Shown one piece after another: positions 10,096 to 19,335 of a DNA stretch of 64,000 nucleotides. The stretch covers positions 113,285 to 177,284 of the forward strand of contig NZ_JAJJWH010000005.1 of assembly GCF_020907245.1 (NCBI RefSeq). The letters run 5' to 3'. Each line of letters starts with the position of its first letter. Within the stretch, counting starts at the first letter, position 1. The notes below the pieces were generated by a model. That model did no database searches. It saw only the letters and a program-made list of their open reading frames with translations, and was not told the DNA's origin. The DNA comes from Pontibacter harenae (GTDB lineage: Bacteria; Bacteroidota; Bacteroidia; Cytophagales; Hymenobacteraceae). A program made the translations under genes and the position numbers.

Positions 10096-10130
10096 ATAAA
10101 GCCCTTCTAACAGAAGGGCTTTATTTTTTT
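10096..10130 (+). terminator. Rho-independent terminator of the M14 peptidase gene
   Basis: An 11-bp perfect stem, 10098-10108 (AAAGCCCTTCT) with 10112-10122, encloses the loop AAC and is followed by TTATTTTTTT. It lies 22 bases after the stop codon. The stem extends by two more A-T pairs outward. Confidence 0.9.
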
Positions 10131-10244
10131 AGAAGGACACGATATCCTCTTCTATTGCTTTTGATGCATTATATTTCTTATTAGCTTGGACTACAATTGA
10201 TAGTGAGGTTTAACAAAGGAGAGAAATCTCAAACAGACAAAGCA

Positions 10245-10772
10245 ATGGCTACAAAAAAATCTTTTCCGACTTCTGATGAATACGATGCTTTTTTCGAAAA
10301 TTACATACAGTCTGTGCAGACGGATGATTTGCTAGATGGCTTGTCGGCAAATTTGGTAACTGTAACTAACCTGATGTTGGAGTTGGAGGAGGAACAGTTG
10401 CTACACAGGTATGCACCAGGTAAATGGAGCATAAAGGAGTTGCTGGTGCACATGATGGATACAGAGCGTATTTTTGCTTATCGTGCGCTGCGATTTGCCA
10501 GGCAAGACAAAACCGAATTGCCTGGTTTTGATGAAAATGCCTATGTAGCTCCCTCAAAAGCTGATGCACGAACTATAACTGGTATCTTAACGGAATACGA
10601 AGCGGTGAGGCACGCTACAATAGAGTTATTCAAGAATTTTGATGAAGAGGCCTTAAACCAAAAAGGAACGGCTAGCGGAAAGCAGGTGTCGGTAAGAGCC
10701 TTAGGTTATAGTATACTGGGGCACGAAATTCATCACCTAAACATCATCAAGAATCGGTATTTAGTTTCATAG
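10245..10772 (+). CDS. DinB-like (DinB_2) four-helix metalloprotein
   Basis: This is a 175-residue protein if the ATG at 10245 is used. The frame also contains an upstream start at 10197 giving 16 extra, poorly conserved-looking residues. The signature of the DinB/YfiT superfamily is visible: RYAPGKWSIKELLVHMMD with a His near the start, ERIFAYRALRFAR, and GHEIHHLNIIKNRY at the end, which supplies the further His residues of the metal site. Members are thought to be thiol transferases or damage-inducible metalloenzymes. No substrate can be assigned. It is a single gene with no operon partner. Confidence 0.85.
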   Translation: MATKKSFPTSDEYDAFFENYIQSVQTDDLLDGLSANLVTVTNLMLELEEEQLLHRYAPGKWSIKELLVHMMDTERIFAYRALRFARQDKTELPGFDENAYVAPSKADARTITGILTEYEAVRHATIELFKNFDEEALNQKGTASGKQVSVRALGYSILGHEIHHLNIIKNRYLVS

Positions 10773-10885
10773 CGTTTTCTTCGCTGGCTCAACCTATTTA
10801 TAAAGTATAAGTGCTATATTTAACTTATCTGTAAGATCAGTTCATTAAAGGAATGAGTTGGCCATCATTTAAATCATTAAGAAGA

Positions 10886-11254
10886 ATGGGATTTTTTGAT
10901 AAGCTGTTTGGGAAATCGCAAATCCAGCATGAAGATAACTTAAAAAGTAATGAACCAGAACATGCTGTCATTGTCAGATTTGATTATGGTATTGAAGGGC
11001 TTGAACCACTTCACGCCTTAGAAGATAAGCTTGAAGAGGTATTAGAAGAAAAGGGGGTAGGAGAATATGACGGTCATGAAATTGCAGTGGACTACAGCGA
11101 CGGATTTCTCTATATGTATGGTCCAAATGCGGAAATTCTTTTTAAAGCAGTAAATCCGGTTCTAGCTGAAACTGAATTTATGAAAGGAGCAAAAGCAAAG
11201 TTAAGGTTTGGTCCGCCAGAGGACGGAGTTAAAGAAGTTGAAGTAGAAATATAA
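10886..11254 (+). CDS. Small conserved-looking acidic protein, function unknown
   Basis: The start at 10886 gives MGFFDKLFGK, typical of short cytoplasmic proteins. An in-frame ATG at 10853 is the alternative and would add 11 residues. The 122-residue product is acidic and soluble, with no membrane segment or signal. It carries a segment LYMYGPNAEILF followed by LRFGPPEDG near the C-terminus. That pattern resembles a widespread uncharacterised small-protein family, but I cannot name it with certainty. It is flanked by a DinB-like gene and a transporter with gaps on both sides, so it is probably transcribed alone. Confidence 0.7.
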   Translation: MGFFDKLFGKSQIQHEDNLKSNEPEHAVIVRFDYGIEGLEPLHALEDKLEEVLEEKGVGEYDGHEIAVDYSDGFLYMYGPNAEILFKAVNPVLAETEFMKGAKAKLRFGPPEDGVKEVEVEI

Positions 11255-11410
11255 TAAAATCGTTGGCCAACAAAGCATAAAAGCCACACTTCGGATACGC
11301 CTCGTTCGCCTTCTATACAGACCGAAGTGCATGTCAGGGAGGTTCTTAGCGACATATTTAAGAAGCTATAGTTAGTTCTTGTCCTGCTTCCTGAACTTGT
11401 GTTTTTAAAT

Positions 11411-12853
11411 ATGCATTTCACCCGTAGAAATATAGGCTTACTGTTGGCACCGCTGCTGGCGCTGCTCGTGTGGTGGCTGGCTGCTGGCTTAGCTTTTGAG
11501 GCTCGGACAGTAGCTGCTATCATGGCTTTTTGTCTCGTCTTCTGGATGACGGAAGTTATTCCGCTGTCCATGACGGCTTTTTTAGGGGTACTGTTGGCAG
11601 TGATGTTAGGTATAGCCGAGATCAACACAGCATTTCAGAACCTGGGCCACCCTATTATTCTGCTGTTTATAGGTAGCTTTCTGCTGGCTCGCTCCATGAC
11701 GCGCCATGGCCTCGACAAGCGTATTGCACTTTACATTCTGTCCCGAAAATATTTCCAGAAGAGCCTTTTCAGGTTGTTTTTCGGCTTCTCGTTTATATCG
11801 TTTGCCCTGTCTATGTGGGTTAGCAATTCTGTAACGGTGGCTATGCTGCTGCCCCTGATGCTGGGTGTAACAGAACTGGTACATCAGCCAGACAGTAAAA
11901 CAAAAAGCCCTGCTGTTTACTTTCTGCTAGGTATTGCTTATAGTGCATCCATAGGCGGCATCGGCACTATTATCGGTTCTCCGCCTAACCTGATTGGGGT
12001 GAATTATCTGGCGGAGCAAGGCATACGCATCGATTTTCTGCAGTGGATGCTCCTGGCTCTTCCGATTGCTGTGGTTATGTATATTTTCCTGTTGCTGTAC
12101 ATGCGCTTTTTCCTGCGTAAATCAGATTTCAACAAGGCAGCTGTGCTTGCTTACGTTGCCCAAGAGTATCGCCAAGGCAAGAAGGTTTCTAAAGGCGAGC
12201 TTGTAACAATGGGTGTTTTCTTATTAGCTGTGGTATTATGGTTGGCGCCTGGTGTTTTTAACCTGCTGGGGCTACAGACTGCCTACTCGTTTATGACCAC
12301 CTATTTTGCCGAGAGCACAGTAGCGGTGTTAGCTGCTTTGCTTTTGTTCTTGATTCCTCCAGGAAATGAGAATGACGGCAGGGGTACACTTACTGCCGAA
12401 GACCTGGTGAAGATAGACTGGGATACAATTCTCTTGTTTGGAGGCGGGATGGCCTTGGGGCAACTGGTTGTTACCTCTGGCCTTGCCGACGTGATTGGAC
12501 TTGCCATTACAAGTGTTATCGATCCAGGGGCTCAGCTTTTACTCGTGTTTGTACTGGTGTTGCTGGTACTTTTCTTAACAGAAGTCAGTTCTAATACCGC
12601 TATCGCCATTACGTTTGTGCCTATTGTGATCGGTGTGTTGCACGGGCTAAACCTGCCTTTGCTGCATCCTGTGTTAGGAGTAGTAATAGCCTGTAGCCTT
12701 GCCTTTATGTTGCCTGTAGCCACTCCACCGAATGCCATTGTTTATGGCAGTAAACAAATACCTATAGGTAGTATGGTGCGTACAGGCCTGGTGCTAAATT
12801 TAGTTGGAGCCGCTGTTATTACAGTTTTTATTGCGCTTTACATGTCGTTTTAG
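11411..12853 (+). CDS. SLC13/DASS-type anion or dicarboxylate transporter
   Basis: This 480-residue integral membrane protein has about 11-12 hydrophobic segments. The ATG at 11411 is preferred over a GTG four codons earlier. Features of the divalent anion:sodium symporter family are visible: the N-terminal WMTEVIPLSMTA, the first re-entrant loop SNSVTVAMLLP, the IGTIIGSPPNLIG loop, and the second repeat with LTEVSSNTAIAITFVPIV and ATPPNAIVYGS. These SNT-like and PPN motifs form the sodium and substrate sites in characterised homologues. The likely substrate is a C4-dicarboxylate or sulfate, which the sequence alone does not decide. Confidence 0.9.
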   Translation: MHFTRRNIGLLLAPLLALLVWWLAAGLAFEARTVAAIMAFCLVFWMTEVIPLSMTAFLGVLLAVMLGIAEINTAFQNLGHPIILLFIGSFLLARSMTRHGLDKRIALYILSRKYFQKSLFRLFFGFSFISFALSMWVSNSVTVAMLLPLMLGVTELVHQPDSKTKSPAVYFLLGIAYSASIGGIGTIIGSPPNLIGVNYLAEQGIRIDFLQWMLLALPIAVVMYIFLLLYMRFFLRKSDFNKAAVLAYVAQEYRQGKKVSKGELVTMGVFLLAVVLWLAPGVFNLLGLQTAYSFMTTYFAESTVAVLAALLLFLIPPGNENDGRGTLTAEDLVKIDWDTILLFGGGMALGQLVVTSGLADVIGLAITSVIDPGAQLLLVFVLVLLVLFLTEVSSNTAIAITFVPIVIGVLHGLNLPLLHPVLGVVIACSLAFMLPVATPPNAIVYGSKQIPIGSMVRTGLVLNLVGAAVITVFIALYMSF

Positions 12854-12901
12854 CCAGTGTGAAGTATATCTTTAACACACATCATATTTAGAATTTGGAG
12901 C

Positions 12902-13084
12902 ATGCAAAATCGCAGAAATTATAGAATAGTAGTAACCATTGTCTGCTTGGTGCTGGCGGGAGTTAATGCTTATAAAGTTTACCAGGGAGGAGATTACAGA
13001 TGGGTAGATATCTTTTTAGTTGTCGTTTTCCTAACCTTCGGAATAGTTTATTTAATTGCTTTACGAAAAGAAGATAATTCTTAA
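12902..13084 (+). CDS. Small two-helix membrane protein
   Basis: This 60-residue ORF starts 48 bases after the transporter gene. The product has a basic N-terminus, a first helix (about 9-25, IVVTIVCLVLAGVNAYKVY), a short polar turn GGDYRW and a second helix (about 34-52), then a charged tail. This arrangement is consistent with a real membrane protein, but the family is not recognised. It may be co-transcribed with the transporter. A long hairpin lies downstream. Confidence 0.6.
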   Translation: MQNRRNYRIVVTIVCLVLAGVNAYKVYQGGDYRWVDIFLVVVFLTFGIVYLIALRKEDNS

Positions 13085-13175
13085 TTTGAGCCAACTAATA
13101 GGCCTTCATTCCGCATTGCTTCTGCTGTGTAGAACATTAGCAGGGCATACAGTTTTAATAAGGAATCACTATAAA

Positions 13176-13225
13176 AAAACCTGAAAGTCGATTATCTTAG
13201 AAGATAAAGAAGACTTTCAGGTTTT
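13176..13225 (-). terminator. Long hairpin, terminator of the cupin gene
   Basis: A 14-bp perfect stem pairs 13176-13189 (AAAACCTGAAAGTC) with 13212-13225. Inside it, TTATCTT at 13192-13198 can pair with AAGATAA at 13201-13207. On the minus strand the stem is followed by a run of seven T, which fits termination of the cupin transcript. It may also serve the converging plus-strand genes. Confidence 0.8.
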
Positions 13226-13286
13226 CAACTTTTAGCCAAAGGTATCATACTATACGGCTACGGCTTTGATAGGGTTGGGAAATTCG

Positions 13287-13712
13287 TTAGTTAAGCGAAA
13301 AATATTTTTTTGCTGCATACCAGTCAGCTTTTGTTGGTTCATAAATGAGCGCTCTGAACCCTTTTTCTCCTGAATTTACCGTTTTATAAGTAGCCACATC
13401 CTTCCAGATAAGGTCACCTGGTTTTACATGTATCTTTTCAGTTTTGCCATTGTGAGTGGTTACCAACAACGTACCTGCTGTTACGGCATAAGCACGGTGC
13501 TCTGGGTGCATGTGCACATCTGTGAATTCTCCTGGCTTTAACTCAATTTCTAATAAACGCATCGTGCCAGTGTCTAGCAACTCAGAGAAGTTTTTGGCTT
13601 TAGCTGAACTGTTAGTGTCTGTAAAAGAGGGACTGTGTTTGCCACCAAGTGATGAGGTTGTAAATGCAAGTGCAAAAACGAGTGTTAAAACGGAAGTTGA
13701 TACATTTTTCAT
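13287..13712 (-). CDS. Exported cupin-domain protein
   Basis: This 141-residue protein has a signal peptide (about 1-22). A single cupin barrel follows, with the first motif around HMHPEHRAYAVTAG (metal-binding His residues) and the second around VKPGDLIWKD. Cupins of this size may be small-molecule isomerases or oxygenases or simply ligand binders. No substrate is evident. It is transcribed alone, with its terminator at 13176-13225 and a gap of about 200 bases upstream to priA. Confidence 0.85.
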   Translation of the reverse strand: MKNVSTSVLTLVFALAFTTSSLGGKHSPSFTDTNSSAKAKNFSELLDTGTMRLLEIELKPGEFTDVHMHPEHRAYAVTAGTLLVTTHNGKTEKIHVKPGDLIWKDVATYKTVNSGEKGFRALIYEPTKADWYAAKKYFSLN

Positions 13713-13908
13713 AGTAGTATTTTTTAAGAATCTGGATATAAGGTTGTGTTACTATTTACCGACTTTTTATCGGTCTCTTTGCTTAATAGATGCCAGATGA
13801 GGGTAAACAGTTGCTTACAGATTTGTTAAAAATCTGTTAAAAGAGGGTAAATCAAACTAGTAAAGCTTTTATGTGGATGAACCAAGTTAGGAGATAGACC
13901 AAGAAGTA

Positions 13909-16440
13909 CTACATAGGGTCTACGTCGGCCACTATCCTGGAGCCTTTAAAATCGGGGAGGAGGTTGAGCTGGAAAATAGCCTGCGCAATCTGCTGCTTGG
14001 CCGCACGCAAATTTGTGTTTTCACGTGGAAGTTTGATGTGGATCTCGTTCAGGAACATGTTCCGTATCTTGAAAATATACGGCACCTCTGGCCCCAGCAC
14101 ATGCTGCCTGCCCAGGCGGTCTGTTAAATCCTTTGCCAGCACAATGGCCGCATTCTCTGAAATATCCTGCTCCGCGTGCTTTACCGTCAGTTTAATCAAG
14201 CGCATAAAGGGCGGGTAACCAAAGCGCATACGTTCCTCAATCTCGTGTTCGTACAAAGATTGGTAATCGTTGCTGTGCACTTTGCGGAAAATGGGCTGCA
14301 GTGAGTCGCGGGTCTGAATAAGCACCGTACCAGGCTTGCCTTTCCGGCCAGCCCGACCGCTCACCTGCACAAACAGCTGGTACGCCCGCTCATGTGCCCT
14401 AAAATCGGGGAAATTGATGATGGTATCGGCGTTCAGAATCCCCACCAGGCTCACGTTCTCAAAATCCAGGCCTTTGGTTACCATCTGCGTGCCGATGAGT
14501 ACATTAGTTTTGCCGCTCTCGAAGTCTGCGATAATCTGCTGATAGCTGTTTTTCTTTTTAGTAGTATCTAAGTCCATGCGCTGTATCTCAGCGTGTGGCA
14601 GCATTAGTTTCAGTTCATCTTCCACTTTCTCGGTGCCAAAGCCCATGCTTTTTAGGGTAGTGGCGCCGCAGGCAGGGCAGTCGTGGGGCATGCGCTCATG
14701 GTAGCCGCAGTAGTGGCAGCGCAACTCGTTGTTGTACTTATGGTAGGAGAGGCTTACCGCACAATGCCTGCATTTCGGAATCCAGGAGCACTCGTCGCAG
14801 CTGATGAACGGAGCATAGCCACGCCGATTCTGGAAAAGAATCACCTGCTCCTTACGCTGCAGTTTTTCCTCGATGGCACTTATCAGCTTGCCAGAGAAAT
14901 GGCTGTGCATGTTCTTACGGTGCTGCTCATCCCGCACATTAATCAGCTCGATATCGGGTAGCTGCGCCTCTCCAAAGCGTTTGCTCATGGTTACCAGGCC
15001 CCAGCGGCCTGTCTGGCAGTTATAGTAACTTTCTATAGAGGGCGTAGCAGAGCCTAGCAGTGTTTTGGCTCCCTGGTACTGTGCCATCATCAGGGCAGTT
15101 TCGCGGGCGTTATACCTGGGGGCAGGGTCGTACTGCTTGTAACTTGCCTCGTGCTCCTCATCCACCACGATAAGAGACAGACTATGGAAAGGCAGAAAAA
15201 TAGCCGAGCGCACGCCCACCACCACCTGGAAACGACCCGACACGACGCCCTGCCACACTTCAGCCCGCTCGTTGTCGGAGAATTTGGAGTGATAGATGCC
15301 CAGCTTATCGCCGAAGACTTTGATGAGGCGCGTTACGATTTGGGCTGTAAGTGCAATTTCAGGTAGCAAGTATAGTACCTGGCCACCACCTTCCAGAGCA
15401 TGTTTTATCAGGTCGATGTATACTTCTGTTTTACCGCTACCTGTTACGCCATGCAGCAATACCGTATCCTTTTCCTTGAACAGCCCCAGAATTTCGTCCT
15501 TCGCCTGTTCCTGGTGTTCCGAGAGCGCCTTTGGCATCAGCTTGGGCGAGTGGTCTATCGGGAAACGGGAAATAATCTGGTCGAACTGCTGCAGTACGCC
15601 TTTTTTTATCAGCGAATCGATGGAAGAGGCGGAGATGTGCGGGTTCTTTGAGAGGGCACTTTTCTCCAGACCAATGTAGTTCAGGTTTACATCCTGGTGC
15701 ACAGGCACCTGCTGCAGGTAGTTTAGTAATACATCAAGTTGCTTGGGTTTAGGTGCAAGCTGTGAAAACAGTTCCTCCAACATGCCCTCTTCCTGCACAA
15801 AATGCTCCGACAGGCGTACTTTCTTTACCACTTTAGGCGAATATTTGTCGCTTACCTGTTCAAATATGATAATCGCCTCCTTCTGAATCAGCGATTTGAT
15901 GAACTTATGGTAGCTCTTGAGCTGTAGAAGGTTGCCTACCTCGGTAAAAGTAAGGGCCTTATTCTGCTGCAGAGCGAACAGAATTTTTTCTTCCTGCGGG
16001 GCTAGCGGAATCTCGTCCTCTTCGGGATTAAAGTGTGGGTGCAGTTGTATGCGCGATTCGCTGCTCAGCTTTAAGGCCGAAGGCAGTGCCGCATTTATTA
16101 CTTCCCCAATAGTGCACATGTAGTAGTCGGCTATCCACTTAAACAGCTTTAACTGAGGCGTTGTAACTATAGGCTTGTCATCCAGCACATCCAGAATATA
16201 CTTCGCCTGGTAATCTGCTGGGGCATTCTCATGAATATCGGCTACAATACAACTTAATACCCTTTTTGCTCCGAACTGCACAATTACACGCACCCCCACC
16301 GATACATCGTCGTTCATTTCGAACGGAATGCGGTAAGTGTAAAGCTTAGGAAGCGGGAGGGGCAGTATTACATCGGCAAACAATGTAACACGATCTACCG
16401 CTGGCTCAGGGGGGTAATTAAAGTTTAAGAGTTCAGACAA
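13909..16440 (-). CDS. priA: Primosomal protein N' (replication restart helicase PriA)
   Basis: This 843-residue SF2 helicase reloads the replisome at stalled forks. Visible features are the N-terminal 3' DNA-binding domain (FADVILPLPLPKLYTYRIP), Walker A GVTGSGKTEVY near residue 335, DEEHEASYKQYDPAPRY near 430, GSATPS, eight zinc-ligand Cys between about 540 and 595 (CDECSWIPKCRHC through CPACG), and motif VI QVSGRAGRKGKPG. The start is read as TTG at 16438-16440. The only in-frame codons upstream before a TAA are TAC AAA GCA CCC, and the first ATG would delete the conserved N-terminus. Confidence 0.96.
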   Translation of the reverse strand: MSELLNFNYPPEPAVDRVTLFADVILPLPLPKLYTYRIPFEMNDDVSVGVRVIVQFGAKRVLSCIVADIHENAPADYQAKYILDVLDDKPIVTTPQLKLFKWIADYYMCTIGEVINAALPSALKLSSESRIQLHPHFNPEEDEIPLAPQEEKILFALQQNKALTFTEVGNLLQLKSYHKFIKSLIQKEAIIIFEQVSDKYSPKVVKKVRLSEHFVQEEGMLEELFSQLAPKPKQLDVLLNYLQQVPVHQDVNLNYIGLEKSALSKNPHISASSIDSLIKKGVLQQFDQIISRFPIDHSPKLMPKALSEHQEQAKDEILGLFKEKDTVLLHGVTGSGKTEVYIDLIKHALEGGGQVLYLLPEIALTAQIVTRLIKVFGDKLGIYHSKFSDNERAEVWQGVVSGRFQVVVGVRSAIFLPFHSLSLIVVDEEHEASYKQYDPAPRYNARETALMMAQYQGAKTLLGSATPSIESYYNCQTGRWGLVTMSKRFGEAQLPDIELINVRDEQHRKNMHSHFSGKLISAIEEKLQRKEQVILFQNRRGYAPFISCDECSWIPKCRHCAVSLSYHKYNNELRCHYCGYHERMPHDCPACGATTLKSMGFGTEKVEDELKLMLPHAEIQRMDLDTTKKKNSYQQIIADFESGKTNVLIGTQMVTKGLDFENVSLVGILNADTIINFPDFRAHERAYQLFVQVSGRAGRKGKPGTVLIQTRDSLQPIFRKVHSNDYQSLYEHEIEERMRFGYPPFMRLIKLTVKHAEQDISENAAIVLAKDLTDRLGRQHVLGPEVPYIFKIRNMFLNEIHIKLPRENTNLRAAKQQIAQAIFQLNLLPDFKGSRIVADVDPM

Positions 16441-16712
16441 GGGTGCTTTGTATTATACTTTTACAAAGGTCGTAAAAAAAATGCGGAATGTTAACGGCTG
16501 AGTTTCCTGCCTCTGTTATGTAAGAAGACAAGTTTTCAGTCGTATCAGTTCTTTTGTGAAACAATGAATGCATCTACTTACCTGACCCGCTACAGGAAAC
16601 CGTGTTTTTGCTGTACAGTTTCATCCTTTGGCTAAAGGTGTGGTGCAGAAAAGTAACTTATCAAGTTTGCTGTTCGTCGTAAGAGCTTAAGTTTTACCCA
16701 AACTAGAACTGA

Positions 16713-18110
16713 ATGAGAATACTCTATACTTTTCTTTTAACCTTTTTCTTAAGCTTTGGAAGTATAGTTGTAGGCTATGCACAAATAGTTCAGAACAAGA
16801 ACTTTTCCTTTGGCTCGTACGGCAGGGTAGGAGTAGGTTTTTCGCCTGCTATACCAGGGCACACGGGTGTGCCGCTGAACCTGCGCGGGCAAGGCCCCAT
16901 AGGCGGCAGACTGGAGGAGCAGGATTATATGGAGTTGGTGGGAGCTTATCACTTCAAACCTGTTACGAACGACATCGACACTACATTCATAAATGCGCAG
17001 GTGCTTCTTTCTGTTTTCTCTACGGGTGGTCCTTTTATCGGGAACGTGACAAGCCAATCGGCGCAAGGGCTGGTATTTCGTATACCTGAATTCTTTGTGG
17101 AGGCGCAACGCATTATGGGCAGTAAGTGGTCAGCCTGGGTTGGAGCCAGATACGACCGTTCCGACGATGTGCACATCATCGACTATTATTACTTTGACGA
17201 CCATTCTTCGCAAGGCTTTGGTATTATTAGGGAAAATACTTCTGTGTCATTTATATTTCCTGCAGTAAGAGACTCCACAGCGCATTATCCTCCCTACACT
17301 TTTATTACTTCTGTTAACGGTGTCCCTACCCAGTCGCTGCGGCAGCGGTTTATAGGCATCTTTGAGCATAGCTTCGATTTAGGAGACGGCAAGGCACTAA
17401 GCTTGCTAGCCGAGTGGCATCGGTTAGCGAATGCCAGGGGCGACTCCCTACGCTACTCAGCTGATGGAGGATGGGTGGCAGGAGTGAAGTATAATACTCC
17501 ATTGGCTACTGCCAGAGAGGGCTCCTTTAACCAATTATCAGTGCGCTTTGGACGGGGAATAGCCAACGGGGGAGACGGTGGCTCTACCAGAACCTGGCTA
17601 ACCTATGGCGCTCCAGACGAAGAAACGCAGGAATACAACGGTGCTTATTCTGTGTCGGTGGTGGAGCATTTCCTGCTAAACTTGTCAGACCGTTTCAGCC
17701 TGAACGGATATAGCTTACTTCTGAAAAGCAAAGGTGCCGCAGATACAGACCATAAAGCACCAGACTTTTTGGGTCGAGAGATTTTTAACCGAAAAACCGA
17801 CTTTGCCATTGGCTTCCGCAGCTTTTGGTATCTAAAAGATTGGTTTCACTTGCTGAACGAGGCGCACTACACTATAAGAAAAGACGGGGAGCAACCCAAG
17901 GCTACTATGGTGAAGTTTTCTGTGGCACCTACCATTGTACCAACTGCCCAGCGCAGCCCTTGGGCCAGGCCGCATCTAAGGTTCGTAGTTTCTCTGGCGC
18001 GCTACAACAAATTTGCTCGTGAAAACTTGTACTCACCCTACCTGCAGCGGGCAGGGCATCAAAAATGGGGGCTTTATGGCGGTGTAAAAGCGGAATGGTG
18101 GATTTATTAG
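16713..18110 (+). CDS. LamB-like carbohydrate porin
   Basis: This 465-residue protein has a signal peptide (cleaved near VGYAQ) and a barrel-like sequence rich in alternating aromatic and polar residues, ending in an aromatic C-terminal strand (EWWIY). Near the N-terminus it reads SFGSYGRVGVGFSP and later GGRLEEQDYMELVGAYHF, similar to LamB-type maltoporin-like proteins of Bacteroidota. It probably forms an outer-membrane channel for sugars. No sugar-utilisation genes lie beside it, so the substrate is unknown. The gene stands alone. Confidence 0.8.
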   Translation: MRILYTFLLTFFLSFGSIVVGYAQIVQNKNFSFGSYGRVGVGFSPAIPGHTGVPLNLRGQGPIGGRLEEQDYMELVGAYHFKPVTNDIDTTFINAQVLLSVFSTGGPFIGNVTSQSAQGLVFRIPEFFVEAQRIMGSKWSAWVGARYDRSDDVHIIDYYYFDDHSSQGFGIIRENTSVSFIFPAVRDSTAHYPPYTFITSVNGVPTQSLRQRFIGIFEHSFDLGDGKALSLLAEWHRLANARGDSLRYSADGGWVAGVKYNTPLATAREGSFNQLSVRFGRGIANGGDGGSTRTWLTYGAPDEETQEYNGAYSVSVVEHFLLNLSDRFSLNGYSLLLKSKGAADTDHKAPDFLGREIFNRKTDFAIGFRSFWYLKDWFHLLNEAHYTIRKDGEQPKATMVKFSVAPTIVPTAQRSPWARPHLRFVVSLARYNKFARENLYSPYLQRAGHQKWGLYGGVKAEWWIY

Positions 18111-18382
18111 AAATAAAGTTGGTGCTTATCCAGGTGTTTTCTTTCAAAGACAAAATATTCAGACATTGATACTTTCGTGCAGGCATGAGTTGAGTTTGTA
18201 CAGGTTAGGAGGTAGTCCCAGTGTCTAAAATTCTGAAAGTATCATCAAGCTTATCCTCTCTGTAGCGACCGTACTGGCGAAAGCGGTGAATCTTATCTGC
18301 AGAATTGGAGTACAAACATTGATATCCACAGGACGGAGTATAGATGTGATGGATAATGTTTTATACCTAAGGAGCAGATAGA

Positions 18383-19120
18383 ATGAATTTAGCTGGAAAT
18401 ACAGTATTAATAACAGGAGGCGCCACAGGCATTGGTTTCGCTCTGGCCGAAAGGTTTCTGAATGCAGGAAGCGAAGTGATTATTTGTGGTAGGAGGGAAG
18501 AGAAGCTGCAGGAAGCGAAACAAAAGTATCCCGCCCTGCACACCCGCGTGTGTGACGTGGCAGATGAAGCGGACCGTGTAGCCTTGTTTGAGTGGGCAAT
18601 CCAGGAGTTTCCTAAGTTGAATGTGCTGATTAACAATGCTGGCATCCAGCGCAGGGGTAGTTTTTTAGAGGATCAGGAGCCTTGGGCACAGCGTAGGCAG
18701 GAAATTGCCATCAACGTGGAAGCGCCTATTCATTTGTCAGCCCTTTTTATCCCGCATCTGCAGCAGCAGGAAACTGCCGCAATCATGAATGTATCGTCGA
18801 GTCTGGCCTTTACTCCTGGTACTTTTGCCTTGGTTTATAGTGCTACTAAAGCGGCTATTCACTCCTTCTCAATGACCTTGCGTTATGAACTGGCCACTAC
18901 AAGTATTAAGGTAATCGAAATAGTGCCACCAGCTGTAGATACAGACTTAGGTGGTGCTGGTATCCATACCATGGGAGTGCCTGTAGATGAGTTCGCAGAC
19001 AGTATTATGCAACGCATAGAAGCAGGTGAGGTTGAAGTAGGCTATGGCCGATCTGAAAAAGCCAGGCTGGCATCCAGAGATGACATAAACGAAATGGTGC
19101 GGGTTATGAGTACGCTGTAA
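18383..19120 (+). CDS. Short-chain dehydrogenase/reductase (DltE-like)
   Basis: This is a classical SDR of 245 residues. The Rossmann motif TGGATGIG lies at about 11-18, the NNAG motif near 85, the catalytic Ser in the segment VSSSLAF, and Y152-x3-K156 in YSATK. The Arg-rich segment GRREEK after the second strand suggests a preference for NADP(H). The substrate is not predictable. The gene is monocistronic. A 9-bp inverted repeat, GATACTTTC at 18168-18176 with GAAAGTATC at 18235-18243, lies in its upstream gap. Confidence 0.9.
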   Translation: MNLAGNTVLITGGATGIGFALAERFLNAGSEVIICGRREEKLQEAKQKYPALHTRVCDVADEADRVALFEWAIQEFPKLNVLINNAGIQRRGSFLEDQEPWAQRRQEIAINVEAPIHLSALFIPHLQQQETAAIMNVSSSLAFTPGTFALVYSATKAAIHSFSMTLRYELATTSIKVIEIVPPAVDTDLGGAGIHTMGVPVDEFADSIMQRIEAGEVEVGYGRSEKARLASRDDINEMVRVMSTL

Positions 19121-19284
19121 GCTAAAATGTTCTTTTGAAGGGAAGAGCTATTTAACTCTGTTTAAACTGGCGTGGGAATTTTTTCCGTGCCTAATCACAA
19201 TGTCGAGCCCGTGAAGTCACAAACTCCACTTTATCAAAGTCTCAAATCTGGAGATTCGTGCCAGCGTGTACGTGTATAGCATAA

Positions 19285-19316
19285 TGGCCCTGTTCCTTAT
19301 CAGAGAGACAGGGCCA
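19285..19316. terminator. Hairpin between convergent SDR and DUF255 genes
   Basis: A 9-bp perfect stem pairs TGGCCCTGT at 19285-19293 with ACAGGGCCA at 19308-19316. On the plus strand it is followed by CTTTAAGCTTTTT. The T-rich tail is weak in both directions, but the position just past the minus-strand stop fits a terminator. Confidence 0.6.
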
Positions 19317-19335
19317 CTTTAAGCTTTTTAACTGC

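Noticed and set aside
18168..18243. 9-bp inverted repeat as an operator of the SDR gene
   Set aside because: The arms are 58 bases apart and no repeat or promoter around it supports a binding site.
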